Assembly: GCA_963576475.1 (NCBI GenBank)
Contig: OY754972.1
Coordinates: forward strand, 14,000,811 to 14,064,810
Length of the DNA: 64,000 nucleotides
Direction of reading: 5' to 3'
Source of the DNA: Molanna angustata
Lineage: Eukaryota; Arthropoda; Insecta; Trichoptera; Molannidae
A program made the translations under genes and the position numbers. Position 1 is the stretch's first letter. Each line of letters opens with the position of its first letter. Below the pieces are notes generated by a model, which saw only the letters and a list, made by a program, of their open reading frames with translations, was not told where the DNA came from and ran no database searches. Positions 37,481 to 50,450 of the stretch are shown in pieces.

Positions 37481-39069
37481 GTGAGGACGAGTTTTGCGTT
37501 GGCCATTATCCACTCGTTTATAAGAAGAAATTAATGATACAATTAGAAGATTATTATAGAATATTTAAGAATTCCAGTCTTTTTACATCAATATTCATGC
37601 TCATGATAAGAATAATGTTTTTTTATGTCAGTTTTCTATGTGGCATATGAAATTATACCCTCCACACTTACGTTGGGTAAAAACCTCAAATACTGAATTT
37701 CACATTTCCATTTTTATAATTTAATTTGTAATTTTATTTTCAGAGATGAGCCGTTGGAGAGATAAAAATCGTTAAATGGCGATAGATGGCGGCAGTTAGC
37801 GCTGCAATGCTCCGCCCCCCAGGGGGGGGTCTGGACCCCCCTTATTTTAGCCCACAGATGGTATGTATTTATATTTAATTATGTGCATATTTTTAATAGT
37901 TAATTATTGTTTATGTGTTTATAATAGTTTTTCAATTGCATTTACTCACATCACATTAAAAGATTTATTTCTCATAAATACATATAACATCACCTACCTT
38001 CACCTACCTTTTTTTTATCGTTAATATATGTTTTAAACGCGACTTTTTTTACTATATTCGATGACAAACAATATAACGTATTTGAATATTTTTCGAATGG
38101 TTCGGAATGTAACGGTAAGTAGGTACTCTAGTATAAAAATATATAGTTAGCGGAAAACTTCTCGATCGCGTCATTGGGAGCATTTTTTTTTGATTGGCTG
38201 ATTTCAGATATGTGCAAAATGGGAATCCAAAACAAAAAAAAAATGAAATACCTATATAGATATGGGTCAAGACTTGTTTTTTGTAAAATTATTTTTAATT
38301 TTATCTAGTTTTCTCAACTCTTAAAAACGAAGGAGTAAATACATTAAAATACAGCCTTCTATTAAATAATCATTTAACATTTTAACAATTTTGTTATGAA
38401 AGCTACAAAAGAACAAAGGAAAAGGAAAGCTACAAAAGAACAAAGAAAAATGAAAGCTACAAAAGAACAAATAAAATATATATAACACCAAGATAAATAA
38501 AAAAAAGAAAAAAAAACATAATAACAAGAAAAAAAGGATTGGGAAGGAACAAGAAGAGGAAATCGAGATCAGATGTTTAGGGATAAATATTACGTAGCAA
38601 AGGGAAGGAAGGAAAAGGAGAGGGATTAGGATTTTCAGAGAGATATCCCTGCTTTAGTCTTTTCTTGAAAATGGAAAGCGAGTTTGACGAAGTCATATCA
38701 GGACTCAAATTATTCCAGAGTCTTTCTGAACATATGTTATTTGTTCATATAAAATCGGTCCGTTTGTGAAAAAGGTACTTACTGTTACTGATATATGTAT
38801 AAAAAAACAAATTAAAAAAAAGAAGAAAATGAAATGATTCGGGTGTGCGCTGAACAAATCAATCAAATTGATGGTATAAGAGCACAAAAGGACTAACAAA
38901 GATTGGAATGATACTAAAATCTGCAATTTTCACATATAGAGTTGATGCGCAATGTTAAACGCAACCACTCCCAGATGCCAGATTTACCATTTTCATACCT
39001 ACGTTTAATATGGAAGGAAAAATCAGCCATTAAAAAATGAATTATTTTTTGACGTTGCTATCTCTTAGA
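37481..39069. other. AT-rich; short repeats only
   Basis: 37795-37855 is a short GC-rich island ('cgccccccagggggggg'). 38398-38472 is a 27-bp tandem repeat (three copies of 'gaaagctacaaaagaacaaa'). No gene recognised. Confidence 0.5.
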
Positions 39070-39928
39070 CAGTGGTCGGCAAACTTATTGGCCAAAGAGC
39101 CAAATATGTACATTACAATGATTCAAAAAAATTCTGAGAGCCAAATCTGTTTTTTAATTTAGTAAACCTTTATTATAATTTTAGACCTTCATTAAATTAT
39201 GGGTACACTGAATAAAACTTGATTTCACAATTAATAAAGATTTATTCGTTATTAAGTAATAATATGAAAGAAAAGTATCCATAAATTTAAATCATGACAA
39301 TGAATGACAAACACTTAATGCAAACAATATCCTTGCATCTCCTTGGAAAGTTTCAGTAAGTCAGGTTTGTATGTTTTTGTTTTTAATTTTAGGCATGATT
39401 CCAGGTTCTCATCAATAAGACGACTTCTCAGTTTACTCTTGATAAAGTTCATGCTTAAAAAGATTGTTCGCATGAATATGTAGAACCAAAAAGGAAAAGA
39501 ACAGCAAACGCGAGTTTTTTCAGCAGATCGTAAGAGTCAGGTATACTATTACAGACGTTGAAAATGATCATGTCTTCCTTCTCCAGGTCTTTCAAATCAG
39601 ACTGCACTTGTGTTGTGAACTAAGATCACATTTGTTCTTCTCCAATATTTCCAAATCAATACAAAGACGTTGAAATTTAGAGCTCCACATTTCCTTGTTT
39701 TTTAAATCCTGCAATTGTATTTCAAAGTTACCAATGTCAATGCCAAAAGGAGAAAATTTCAACTCAGTTATCGTAGCGTTAAGAGGATTTTTGACGAATG
39801 CTAAGGTCGCTCTGCAGTTTTTAAACTCCTGAAACCCGTGTTCGTGTCCGTGGATATTTGTGCCAGAGCCGCACTCAAAGAGCCAAAGAGCCGCATGTGG
39901 CTCTGGAGCCGCACTTTGCCGACCCCTG
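39070..39928 (-). mobile_element. hAT-like transposon, decayed, 859 bp
   Basis: Ends: left 'cagtggtcggcaaact', right 'tttgccgacccctg', flanked by TCTTAGA on both sides (39063-39069, 39929-39935; 7-8 bp target duplication). The minus strand near 39810-39600 translates to broken pieces such as 'IDIGNFEIQLQDLKNKEMW', resembling C-terminal parts of hAT transposases of the GTF2IRD2/ZBED kind (family resemblance from memory). Too short and interrupted to be active. Confidence 0.82.
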
Positions 39929-39935
39929 TCTTAGA

Positions 39936-40984
39936 CCATTATATAACAGATTGAAAAGTAGTACCTTATTAGAAAATATAAACTGCCTCTTTAAGGCATT
40001 CTTTGTTTAAATATTCAACGATATTTTGAAAGCTCAACTACAATGAAGTGGGCAGAAGTGTGGATAATTGCATAGTTACTTACGAATACCAATCAATCAC
40101 ATCTAAAAAGAAAAGGAAGATAATGGATAAATTATATTATCAAATGAATGGCGTGTCGCTCATCACTTTTGATACCTACTTAAATTTTCATTTGTGAATG
40201 GCGTGTGGGAAGCAAATGAGCTTCGGTACACATTGATAATAAAAATTATGCAATCAATCTTTTCGTACAATTTTTTGCCCGGTCAATCTCAAGGCAGACA
40301 AATTACGACTTGATAATTGTTTATTTTCAGAGATACGTACAATAGGTACCTATCAATTATACAACTTAGAAATTTCGCGAGAAAGTTTAGCACTTTATAT
40401 ATATATATTTGTTAATTAATCATTTTTCTTTAAATCATTGTTCCTTTCATAGTCTTTTTTGGATTGTCTTAATTAAAATAATATACTTTTTTTATCAACA
40501 ATACAAATAACAACATTATAAAAATTTTAATCGTCGCATTAAAAGAGATGATTTCGTGTTACGCAATTTTACCACTTAATTATGTTAATTTGTTTTGCAA
40601 TTATTTTAACACCCGGAAGTTTAGTAAATATTTTGAATCGAATAAATTTTTATTAAATAATAATTTCTATTATATTTAATATTTGTTTTATTTTATTTTA
40701 TTTAATTCTGGGAACAGACAGTTATATACAGCTTGTGGGAAAACAAAAAACAATATATATACAAAACCAGTTAAGTTCCCTAATGCTTTTATACAATCAA
40801 AATGATGGCTAGATAAAGTGAGTGATCTTTACAATACAAAATATAAACAACAACAAAAATAAAATACTTATTCATTAAGAATTTGGCGTACAAACCTCTA
40901 TAGAACAGGAAGGGAGAGGGAATAGAGGGATAAGAATAACCTCGAAGATTTTCAATTTCGCCCCAATAGATCACACCAACAACA
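39936..40984. other. AT-rich, nothing firm
   Basis: 40685-40760 ('ttattttatttaattctggg') looks like a LINE 3' tail; otherwise nothing. Confidence 0.4.
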
Positions 40985-41665
40985 GCCCCACCCAAAGAAT
41001 GGTGAACAAATTCCACGTGGTATCACAGTGGTTAAACTTGGCTATATCAGTCAGTAAAACACATCGTATTACTATTTTCAAACAACCTTCAAGGTGTAAG
41101 CTAACTGTTGATGATAAGCCCGTGGAACAAGTAATGAGTTTCAAATATTTTGGAGTAGAGATCTGCAGCCATAATGACCGCGAACAAGTCAATAAAGCAT
41201 CTGCTGTATCTGGATGTCTAAAAAATATGGTCTGGAAATATTATAAATACATGCGTATTGACAGCAAGGTCAGAATATATAAAACATGCGTGCGACCGCG
41301 TGCGACCGATCATGACATATGCTGTGGAAACGCGAGCAGACACTGTACGAACCATGCAAGGTGCTCCTAAGGACAATGGAAATGAAGGTTCTAAGGTGAA
41401 TCGGTGGAAAAACTCCCCGAAATCGTGTTCGCAATGTAGAAATAAAAAAAACATGTGTAATAGAGGACATCGTTTGGTGAAGTAGATCCAGAAGAAGACA
41501 TTGGAGGGACCACGTAGTCAGAATGGACAGTGATAGACTTCCGTATATAACAGCAAATGAAATCCCATCTGGTCGCCGTCTACCCGGAAGGCCACCCGAG
41601 AGATGGAAGGATAGTTGGACTTATAATAACAGAATAAACGAAGAAGAAGAAGATCATAAATAATA
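40985..41665 (+). pseudogene. Non-LTR retrotransposon 3' fragment, family D copy 1
   Basis: Plus strand, with at least one frameshift near 41300: 'VEQVMSFKYFGVEI', 'SGCLKNMVWK', 'DSKVRIYKTCVRP', 'MTYAVETRADTVRTM', then 'GRRLPGRPPERWKDSW'. This is the region after the RT core. Ends in an AAGAAG-rich tail (about 41635-41655). Same family as 50875-51490. Confidence 0.85.
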
Positions 41666-43779
41666 AGTAAGAATAATAAGCGATGTATGATTTATGTATT
41701 TGTATTTGTCAATATTTAAATCCGGTCCTGTGTGCATATACTAATAGAGTCGGTGCGTGATATAATATTATAAACAGTTAATAAATATACACAAATATCA
41801 CTTTGCAATTCACGGAAAAGAATAATATGTTTATATTATCTCAATAAAAATTAAGTATAATTTTTGAGTGTTATAGTCGGAAGCGAATAAATCTCCGTAT
41901 TTGTAAATCAAAGAATATTTAAATATAATTACATTTTTCAGGTATGATATGCTTAACAAAATATAATGATTAATTTCGCTAAAAAAAGGTTAGGTAATCA
42001 GATGTTCTTTCATTTTCATTCATCAGTAAAAGTTAGTTTCTTAGACCTTTTCTTATGTAGATACCTTATTAATATCATTTAGCATTCGCATGTCAGCTAA
42101 TGTACGTGTCTACGTAATATAATTTTTACTTATCTAATTAAATAATTTAATGGTGTACATTCTACCCTACAAAGAGTCTTTGGCGTGGGCTAAGATACCT
42201 AAGTAATTCAATAAAAGCGGAGATAATGGTATTATAACATTTCTGTTGCAAGAAAGATATATCGCATTACATCAACTAGGTAAGTGAATTGTATTAGGTT
42301 CATAATAAGAAAGTGATTGTAGATCAAACTCGAATGATTGTTGTGAATATAAAGAAACTGATCGTTATTGTAGTTGGATCTGTAAGTAAGGAATTGTATA
42401 TAAAGCACCTACCCATGAGAAATAAGATCAATGCCTGTGGGCAATAAATTGAACATCTGGAAGTTTCTATAATATTATGTACCATAAACTAGGTTTGAAT
42501 TCATTCTCTTCAATGAGTTTTAAAAGAAAATAATATGTAGGCGTTTATATTGTTTAGATTTACTTTCCATTCAATAGTGTTGTCTTAAGTTCAAAATCAA
42601 TTTACGCAGTAAATTGTCTCTTAAGCGTTACGAATAATAACTGTACCTATTTATTTATTTTTTTGCTAACGTAAAACATTGGGAGATATCCCAGAAAATT
42701 TAATTTAATTTAATATACATGAGAAAACCTTAGAACTGAAAAAAAAGTTATAAAAGAAATTGATTAAAAAAGATTTTCCATTAAAAATCAAGAATAATAT
42801 TTTGAACACATCTATTTACTGAAAAATAATCTTATTCTATCTATTTTCATATATATTATGTAAGTTTGAAGTGTTACAAAGACTAAAGTCTCAGTTTAGG
42901 TTGTACATGTAAAATAAGGTATTTGCAGTTTGACAATATCGTATCGTAACAACCAATATTTCATTATTTTATGAAATATTGGAAATAATTTTATGAAATG
43001 TAAATATTCTAGCTACCTTTGAATTATCTTGAACGAAATCGTTTCAACTAAGACAGTAAGATACTTATACTTAAATATTTGCTAGACTAAGTTGAATCTC
43101 TGAATTTAAGTATCAAGAAGTAATATTGCTTCAAATGAGATTTGTATTGAGAGTCACATTAAGTAAATAATATAAATTTGAAATTATTATATCTAAAGAT
43201 TTTTTTTAAATTAAACATCAATCAAGGGTTGTCACGAAAATTAATTACGTATTTTTTGCGCGGCTGTAATCAATTTTGTCATATTGAGGATATTTGTACC
43301 TCCGAAAATAATAAACCAGGTGGACAGTAAAGTAAAAAAAGGTAATTAACTACAATATTACTAATTACTATTGAATAAGTTTTTGAGTGACACTGCAATT
43401 TATGAATAAAGAGAATTTAATACTTCGAATTGAACATTATATATTATGTAGAAAATTTAACTTGTTTTCAGTTGATGGCAAGGTTGAATTGGTTCATGCT
43501 GATTGATGTTTTTTAAAAAATATAATTATATTAGGTAAGGTTATGTTAAGGTGGAGTTCGGCTAATGCGATTATCGCATGTAATTGTTGCAACGAGTCAC
43601 TAAATGAATCGTGTGTTAAAATCGAATGGGTTGTGGCCTAAGCAATATTCATCACTACTAAGTCACTCCACAAGTAATCAAATTTTGTATGGAAAATTAT
43701 TACCATTTATATCAAACGGGTTATTAAATTATTTTTGATTTAAATATTTTATTATGAAATTTTATGAAAGTGAGGTGCC
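41666..43779. other. AT-rich, no gene or repeat recognised
   Basis: About 2.1 kb without ORFs above 60 codons. Possibly intronic or intergenic. Confidence 0.5.
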
Positions 43780-44165
43780 CTTTTTGGTAATATGAAAATG
43801 AAAATATCAAATCTTAAGTTTCCTGAGCTTGGGGTCACTTTGAAATATTTGATATTTAAAAACTATGAGAAATACTATTCTATTAAATTTACTGGGGTCT
43901 AAGCGAGTTTTCGGTATACAAGTTTACAACATTTGGAAGAATCGAACGATTACTTAAGTCTTTTATCTTTAAAGTAGAATAAACACTCCGTACCTAGAAC
44001 AAAGCACATACTACACAACACACAAACAGTTAGGAACATTGTTATGAAACTTTCTGAATATAATCTCAGCATGAAACTAGTTAATAATCTGCAAAAAATA
44101 ACCTTAAAAATTTCGAATTCATTACTCCCCGCAATATTATCTTGGGGTAGTGAGGAGTAAAAAGC
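43780..44165 (-). repeat. Dispersed repeat family A, inverted copy
   Basis: Reverse complement carries 'ttactcctcactacccc', 'aataaacactccgtac' in reverse, and the 'gacnccaagctcagg' segment. About 390 bp. Confidence 0.7.
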
Positions 44166-45030
44166 TAGATTTATGCGTTTGCTGCGACAAATACTCCCAA
44201 GACCAGCAAATGCGTGCGTTCTAAGCCTACTTAGCCTACTATACTAAAAATAAATTTTAACATTTAACTTGAAATATTTAATAAATATTTGTTATTTGTA
44301 ATATTGTCAATTGTTTGGATAGGAAAGGAATCGCTGGTAATTTGTGGTTGGTCTTTTAGGTGAAGTGAGACTTAAGAAAATAATAATGTGACCTTAAATT
44401 AAATTTTCTGACACTAAAAAAAAAATAGTTTTGCAAATGGTTTCTGTGTACCGATTTTTTTTAGAAATCATTTTGTTGGAGATTTTTTTGCATAAGAGTT
44501 GTTGCATTTAATTCTTTCACAGAAGTCTGATTTTAATGTGCTAATTTATTTATTGATTATTTTACGACGAAGTAAAGCATCTTCTATGTTTACATCGTCA
44601 AACGTATATCATAAGTCGTGTTGTTAAATCGTTTCAACTCCATTATATGAAACCTTACTCATTATAATTTGACAAGTCTTTCCTCGTAAAAATAATTGTA
44701 TTTCCCGACGGCTTTGAATGAGAAAAATCTCCAAGTCAGAAAGTACCTATCTATATAGATTAACATACTTCATGGGTTGGTCTGCGGTATGTCGTTTAAA
44801 ATTATTTACATTACCTTGTTTTAGGATTCATGTTTCTCTTTGACGTGTGGTTCGTGGTCTGCGCCGCGCGAATCACAATATCATTCGTTTATCTTTTTTG
44901 GTCATATGTCCGTACACCTTGGCGTTATGTCCTTTCCACCGCGATAAATATATCGTCAATATATCTACTATTTTTAATATTTTTTCAAACAAACATAATC
45001 ATACAATTACAATAGTCATGGAAAATAGTT
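44166..45030. other. AT-rich, nothing recognised
   Basis: No supported feature. Confidence 0.4.
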
Positions 45031-45154
45031 AATTTATCGTGAATCAAAAATATTTATTTTCAAAGTTTTTTCTGAAACATATATTGTTGGATACAATAAA
45101 ATTAATATACTGTTTGATAGATAAGTGAAATTCGTTGTCAGAGAAGGTGAAATA

Positions 45155-45600
45155 AATTCATACATACATACATACATACATACCATCACGCCATGTCCCT
45201 CACGGGGTAGGCAGAGAAAACCGAACGCCATATTTTTCTATCTTGACACACATTCATCGCCTCATCAACATTCATACATCGTCTTATACACGTTCGTCTG
45301 TTGTTAACGCTCCTTACATTTCCATGTTTCAGAATATCGTTTACATGGTCGTGCCATCCTTTTCTTGGGCGCCCCCGACCTCTTATTCCAATCCTGTCAG
45401 CTTTGTATATTTTCTTCGTCAGGCGTTCTACATTCATTCTCTCCAATTGGCCAAACCATCTCAATGTGGTAACTTTCATTCTGTTAATTACATCTTTCTT
45501 CATCTTACATTCTTTCCTTGTATCTTTATTTCGAACTCTGTCATACATCGTTCTGTTACAAATTCTTCTAAGCGATCTCATTTCAACTGCATTTATTATC
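45155..45600 (-). pseudogene. Non-LTR retrotransposon 3' fragment, family E copy 1
   Basis: The minus ORF 45581-45186 (131 codons) reads through the end of the RT protein: 'LRRICNRTMYDRVRN', 'TTLRWFGQLERMN', 'GRGRPRKGWHDHVNDIL'. It is followed by the characteristic 3' end (complement of 'cctcacggggtaggcagag') and a (CATA)n tail at 45160-45183. 5'-truncated. Related tails: 46600-46930, 48985-49085, 59200-59330. Confidence 0.85.
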
Positions 45601-46590
45601 TTCTGAAATAAATTCAGAGGATGATATATACATGGATATTTTCTGTAAGTATTTAATTTAAATTGTTACCTATAATTTGAAGTATTATTTAAAGTAACCT
45701 GAGAATCTTTAACATAGCTTTGTGCCATTCATCATTTCCACTACAATTTTATGGGTTCAAATGACTGAGAGGTCACTGTATATTATTCCGACTAATTACA
45801 CTGTTTATGCGCTTGCGCAACGTTCACGAATTTATGCCTTCTTATTGAGTTCCTTTATCAATGTAATTTTTGAAAGTTATATATATTTGAATATTGTGTT
45901 ACAATTCACCTGAAAATAAGACATTATTACTATTGCCATCTATGAAGTAACGAAGAAACCTTTTTGTAACGCCATCTATTGAGAAATTGGTTTATTTGTA
46001 AACAATGAATGCAAAGGTCCTTATAAATTAGGTGACGGTGTCTCGCACAGATGTCAGTCCTGAACTGCGCCAGAAATATTATTATTCAATTTTTGGCTTG
46101 TTTACCTTGTTGTTGCAATTAAATTTAAACCGTATTGAACTACATATTTTGGTGGTTAGTAACACAAAAAATTGCGAGCCAAGCGTATTACTGCCTCTGT
46201 CTATGGAGTCGAATTCTTACTACATTATTTGCTTTCTTTATCAAGTTGTGTAATAGAGATAAGGGAATGCTAATTAACAAAGATTTGCTTAATATGTTTG
46301 TAGTTACATTATCCATAAGAATATATCCATATTAATTAGGACGTAACAATAAGGGTGAATCGTGTGGGGGAGAGTCGTAGATTGAACAAATATGGGTATG
46401 AAAATATAATATACACATACAAACTATCAAGTACCGAGCAGTCTTCATAAAGGAATGACACAGAGTACGTGTTCTCTACATAATCATTGTTTCATATGCA
46501 TGCAATGAACACACATAGAGATTCATAGGATTACCCTTTGTGGTCAACGATCCTCGGCGGTATGAATATAAAACTGACTTAAAAAAATAT
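45601..46590. other. AT-rich, nothing recognised
   Basis: Several 60-75 codon ORFs without domains. Confidence 0.4.
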
Positions 46591-46594
46591 AATA

Positions 46595-46930
46595 ATATGT
46601 CCTGTCTCTAACGAGGTTGGCAGAGACAACGGAGCATCACACACCTCGATCCTTGCAATTTTTCATGGTTTAATTTACTTCGTATTGTCTCGTCCATGTT
46701 CGTCCACCGTTCAAACTTCTTATAAAACGTTTCTTTCTATCACAACAATATCATTCACATGATCATGCTATCTCTTCCTAGGGTTACCCATGTAGTCATT
46801 TTATTCCATACGCTTTTGTTTTTTTATAAGTCAACCTTTTATCGTCAATAGTTTCAATGTATCCAAAACATCTCAGGGCATTCACTTTCATTATAATCAA
46901 TCTAATATTTTATTCGTTATCTTGCATTCT
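46595..46930 (-). pseudogene. Family E LINE fragment, copy 2 (heavily decayed)
   Basis: Parallels 45190-45560 stepwise ('gaggttggcagagacaacgg', 'cacatgatcatgctatc', 'tttcaatgtatccaaaacat'), with many substitutions and indels. Confidence 0.65.
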
Positions 46931-47635
46931 ATCCTAATGTTCAAAATTTTTGAACTAAAATACACAATATTGATAGTTGCCCAAGACTAAATATAGATGT
47001 AAAATGTATTTTAAATGTTGTACAACATACAATATTTCTTTCTATTGTAAAAAAATACTAGATATGTAAAATGTATGGCAATCTCAAAAGAGGAATTCCT
47101 AGTTCGATGGCCATAGAATATAACTATTTATTATATTATGTATTTATAAAATAAATGAATAAAAGTAACTTGATTTACCTACAGTTAAAAGTCCTGGAAA
47201 ATTGAAATCAAACCGCGATAACGTGAAAAAAAATCGTCGATAACATCACAGTGACAGATATGATTTAGAAATTTCATTCGGGGGTCAGTGAACTCCAAAT
47301 ATTTTGAAGATAATATATGGAAGAGCATTCTACGTGTTGACGAAGATAGTTGAATAATTTTCAAATAAAATTCGACCATTATTCAGTATTATGGAAATTA
47401 CAAAATATCGGAAAAGATTTTTTTTTCATGCAGGCCAACGGTTAATAGCCAAGTTCGAAAATCAATGATTTCTTAATATAAATAGGTATTAATATAGTAG
47501 AATTTATCATATGGATAGTCATTTTCTTTATAATAAAGCCGTTATAAAATTTAATCGCCATTAACTTATATTTTTACTTGTATCACATAATTTTATAGCA
47601 TATTTATCTTTGATTAATATTTTCTAATTGTTATC
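46931..47635. other. AT-rich, nothing recognised
   Basis: No supported feature. Confidence 0.4.
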
Positions 47636-47720
47636 TGTCCTGAGAAAGAACCGGTCACTTCTAAACCGGTCTAATCAAATAACTTATTCTTTGTCTAGAA
47701 TAAAGTGAATAATATAGTTG
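47636..47720 (+). mobile_element. Possible PLE pLTR remnant
   Basis: CTGAGAA (47640-47646), weak stem GAA / TTC, TAA in place of GAA, palindrome ACCGGT (47665-47670), then C, so GTC at the cut position. It shares 'tcaaataact' after the motif with 54440-54516 (minus). Layout agrees with the hammerhead; the core is mutated. Confidence 0.35.
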
Positions 47721-47761
47721 GATTTTTTTTTATAGTTTGGAGATGGTTGTCAGGCAAAAAT

Positions 47762-47900
47762 ATGTACATATATACCATCACGGCATATTCCACAATGCGT
47801 GATGACCAAGTGTGCGGGTGTGCATCTGTGCATAACCTTATAAAATATAATATGACACATGCGTGTATGCCCACACACTAGTCTCGCCTCACCTAAATAG
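47762..47900 (-). repeat. Dispersed repeat family C, inverted copy
   Basis: Reverse complement carries the 'cacacttggtcatcacgca' and 'taccgtgatggtat'-like words of 29160-29282. Confidence 0.55.
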
Positions 47901-48360
47901 GCAAATATAGTCAAATATCTATCTATTGAAGATGCATTTATTTATAAATAGTGGAAGCACAATTATAAGGTATATAGGTGCTTAATTTACTAAATTCACA
48001 AAATAAATATTTTAAAATAAAATTTACTTGACATAGAAAATAATAAATTATTTCTATAGTATAATAATTTAAAAATATATATTGAAGTTACGTTTCAGTT
48101 CATTTATGACAAGAACAAAAAATAAAAATATATCCACTTATCTTTATTGTATATTTTTTTACCTTTTGTTTTTTTTTTAAATTTTAATATCACATTTATT
48201 TTTTATTTGAGCTCATTTTTCTTCTAATTTATTCCATTCAATAAATTGTATTTCACCAGAAACTTATTATAAACCAGATATTTGCAATTTTTTTATCAAT
48301 TCTAACATTCGGAATGGATAATAATATTCAAAATTATCGTGAAATTCTACGACAAAATTT

Positions 48361-48765
48361 ATGTGTGGTCGAAATCCACCGTATAAATATTTTTTTTTAG
48401 AAAATCAATTGGTATATATTATGTCTAATTGGTATGAGAATAAACAAAATGAATTAATAATGTTTTTACGAAGCCACCATCTTGTGAGACGGCGAACTAA
48501 TCGGTTAGAAAGAAGCACTATGGATGATCATTTACATATTATCACAATAAAAGATCAGTCCATTGAATTAAGTTTTCTGTTTAATTATGGATGGATATTA
48601 TTAAGGCTAATTGGTCAATTGAACATCGTTATTACCTTTGTCATGATACCTTATAAAATTATACAAAATTATGTTTTTACGGGTTATTGGGACTATATTC
48701 CTCAAGCGGTTTATCGCTTGTCCCACGATCATATGAACGACATTCAAAGAGAGAAAAATGTATGA
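48361..48765 (+). CDS. Unrecognised 134-codon ORF
   Basis: An open frame from ATG to TGA in very AT-rich DNA where frames rarely exceed 70 codons. The product has a charged N-terminal half with an Arg-rich patch ('RRRTNRLERS'), a hydrophobic central stretch at about residues 73-100 ('LFNYGWILLRLIGQLNIV') that could be a membrane segment, and a Trp/Tyr/His-rich C-terminus. Just upstream, 48315-48402 holds another short frame starting at an ATG and ending in a run of nine T where the two frames meet, so a frameshift of a longer ancestral gene is possible. I recognise no family. It could be a small host gene, an integrated viral fragment, or chance. Confidence 0.35.
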   Translation: MCGRNPPYKYFFLENQLVYIMSNWYENKQNELIMFLRSHHLVRRRTNRLERSTMDDHLHIITIKDQSIELSFLFNYGWILLRLIGQLNIVITFVMIPYKIIQNYVFTGYWDYIPQAVYRLSHDHMNDIQREKNV

Positions 48766-48984
48766 AGTTTAAACATTTGAATGTATCGTGGCAAAAGGTT
48801 TTTAGATGACGTCCTGGAGTATTCCTAGCAAAGACGTAGTTTTTAATCTTTTTACATTATTTATATTGTAAAGTTTTTTTTGTACATAATTTTTATCTCA
48901 TTTACATGCATACAAGCTATTCATCAAGAAAATCTTTACTACTTACATAATATAATACTGTTAATTATTAATAGAAGAGCGTAT
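48766..48984. other. AT-rich spacer after the ORF
   Basis: No feature seen; no clear polyadenylation signal close to the ORF end. Confidence 0.4.
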
Positions 48985-49085
48985 AGTATATGAAGCGAGA
49001 AATGTATGTCAAGTGAGAGGAGTCTGGCGTTCGGTTCTTTCTACTTACCCCAAACAGGGAAATGGCGTGATAGTATGGGTATGGG
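48985..49085 (+). mobile_element. Family E LINE 3' end, plus orientation
   Basis: 'agtctggcgttcggttcttt', then 'ctaccccaaacaggg'-like sequence and 'atggcgtgatagtatg', the forward version of the tail at 45155-45240. Confidence 0.6.
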
Positions 49086-49149
49086 GTATTATTACGATCT
49101 TGATAATATGAGGTTATCACAAAAACGGTGCCCTAGAAGTCATTTCAGT

Positions 49150-49392
49150 TTATTATTATACTAAAATACAATAATAATAGGTAATAATAATAAACACATC
49201 CTTGCACCCTGCGCAAGTGGCGAGTTTATTGCTGTATGGCAATATCTTCCAACTAACCAGTGTTTCCAGAACAGAGAAGCAATATTTACGTGAGAAATAA
49301 ATTTAAATAATTTTTTTCTCTGCTGGGAATCGAACCCAGGACGCCCGCACAAAAACCGAATGGCTTACCAACTGTGCCACGGAGGTCGGCAT
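49150..49392 (-). mobile_element. tRNA-derived SINE, family 3
   Basis: Minus strand: 'cgtggcacagttggtaag' (A box) and 'gggttcgattcccagc' (B box), then a body ending in 'gccacttgcgcaggg'-complement. A body fragment recurs at 59540-59590 (plus), and a related tail is inside the (AT)n unit at 3345-3400. Confidence 0.85.
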
Positions 49393-49512
49393 TGTATTAT
49401 AAATAAAATTATAACAAAAAAAAATCAAAAGGTGCATTAAGGTAGGCATTACATAATACATTATATGTAGTGTAGGACACGTAGGTACTACAAATAAAGA
49501 AACAATGAAATA

Positions 49513-49648
49513 TAGATGGGTGGTGGCAGAGCAGTTAGCGCGCTGGCGACTGATTAACGACTGATTTCGTTTACCTGTAGCACAAGCATTTATGTTTAAT
49601 TTAGGGAATGTATGAGAATTTATATGTACTTGTTTCAATGACATATTC
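49513..49648 (+). mobile_element. SINE family 1 copy with internal deletion
   Basis: A box 'tggcagagcagttagcgcgc' is present, but the B box region is missing; the body 'agcacaagcatttatg' and an end like 'atgacatattca' follow. Opposite orientation to the other copies. Confidence 0.7.
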
Positions 49649-50377
49649 ATTCTTTAAAAAAAATATTTTAATTTATATTTTACAAAAACTAGTAGGTACC
49701 TACGTATCTCGACTCACCTTTGTATGTAAAAAATACTATTATTTCAAAATAAAACGGGATAGTGCGCAGGAAACTATTTTTTTATTTTTATTTTAATATC
49801 TAAGGCACAGCCACCAATAGACAAATTTGAAAAAAAAAACTTTTTGTTATTTTTATATTTTTCGAGTCAATATTGGATTTTTTCTGTAATTCGAAGATAC
49901 AAAATTGTATTTCAGCGATAAGTTGTTTGAGGTAAACTATCTCATTTAACGTTAGAATTCTGTATTGTTATCGGAGTTTCAATCTTCCAATACTAAACAA
50001 AGACTCCCGTGTTTATTATCTTATCTTGTCTTGTTTGTTGTTTTGAGTCTAACCTAGTTATCAATACTAATAGCAATCTTTTGATTATAATAATAAAATT
50101 TATTGTTATAAAAATAAATTTAGAAATGATGCTGTTGAAATGAGACCACTGTGAATATGTTCTATGAAATGTGATAAAAATATGGATACAATAAAAAAAA
50201 TAATGCAACATAAATATTGGTTTCATAATCATAATCCTAAGGGTTAGTAAAAAAAGTTAGTAGTTTTCTTCACCCTGAAATGTTATTTATTATCAAAAGA
50301 CATTCATAAAATATAAATTAAATATAAGTATTAAATAGAAACATCTTAAGATATTATACAACTCAATAAGATAATTA
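49649..50377. other. AT-rich, nothing recognised
   Basis: No supported feature. Confidence 0.4.
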
Positions 50378-50450
50378 TATCCATGATATGGGTAAACATG
50401 GATTGTTTTGATTCCGCCTGTTGACCTGACTTGCCCCCATGGTTTTATAC
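50378..50450. repeat. Dispersed repeat family B, copy 2
   Basis: Matches 16392-16480. Confidence 0.65.

Noticed and set aside
45243..45611. Plus-strand ORFs of 101 and 122 codons
   Set aside because: Opposite strand of a LINE coding fragment; shadows.
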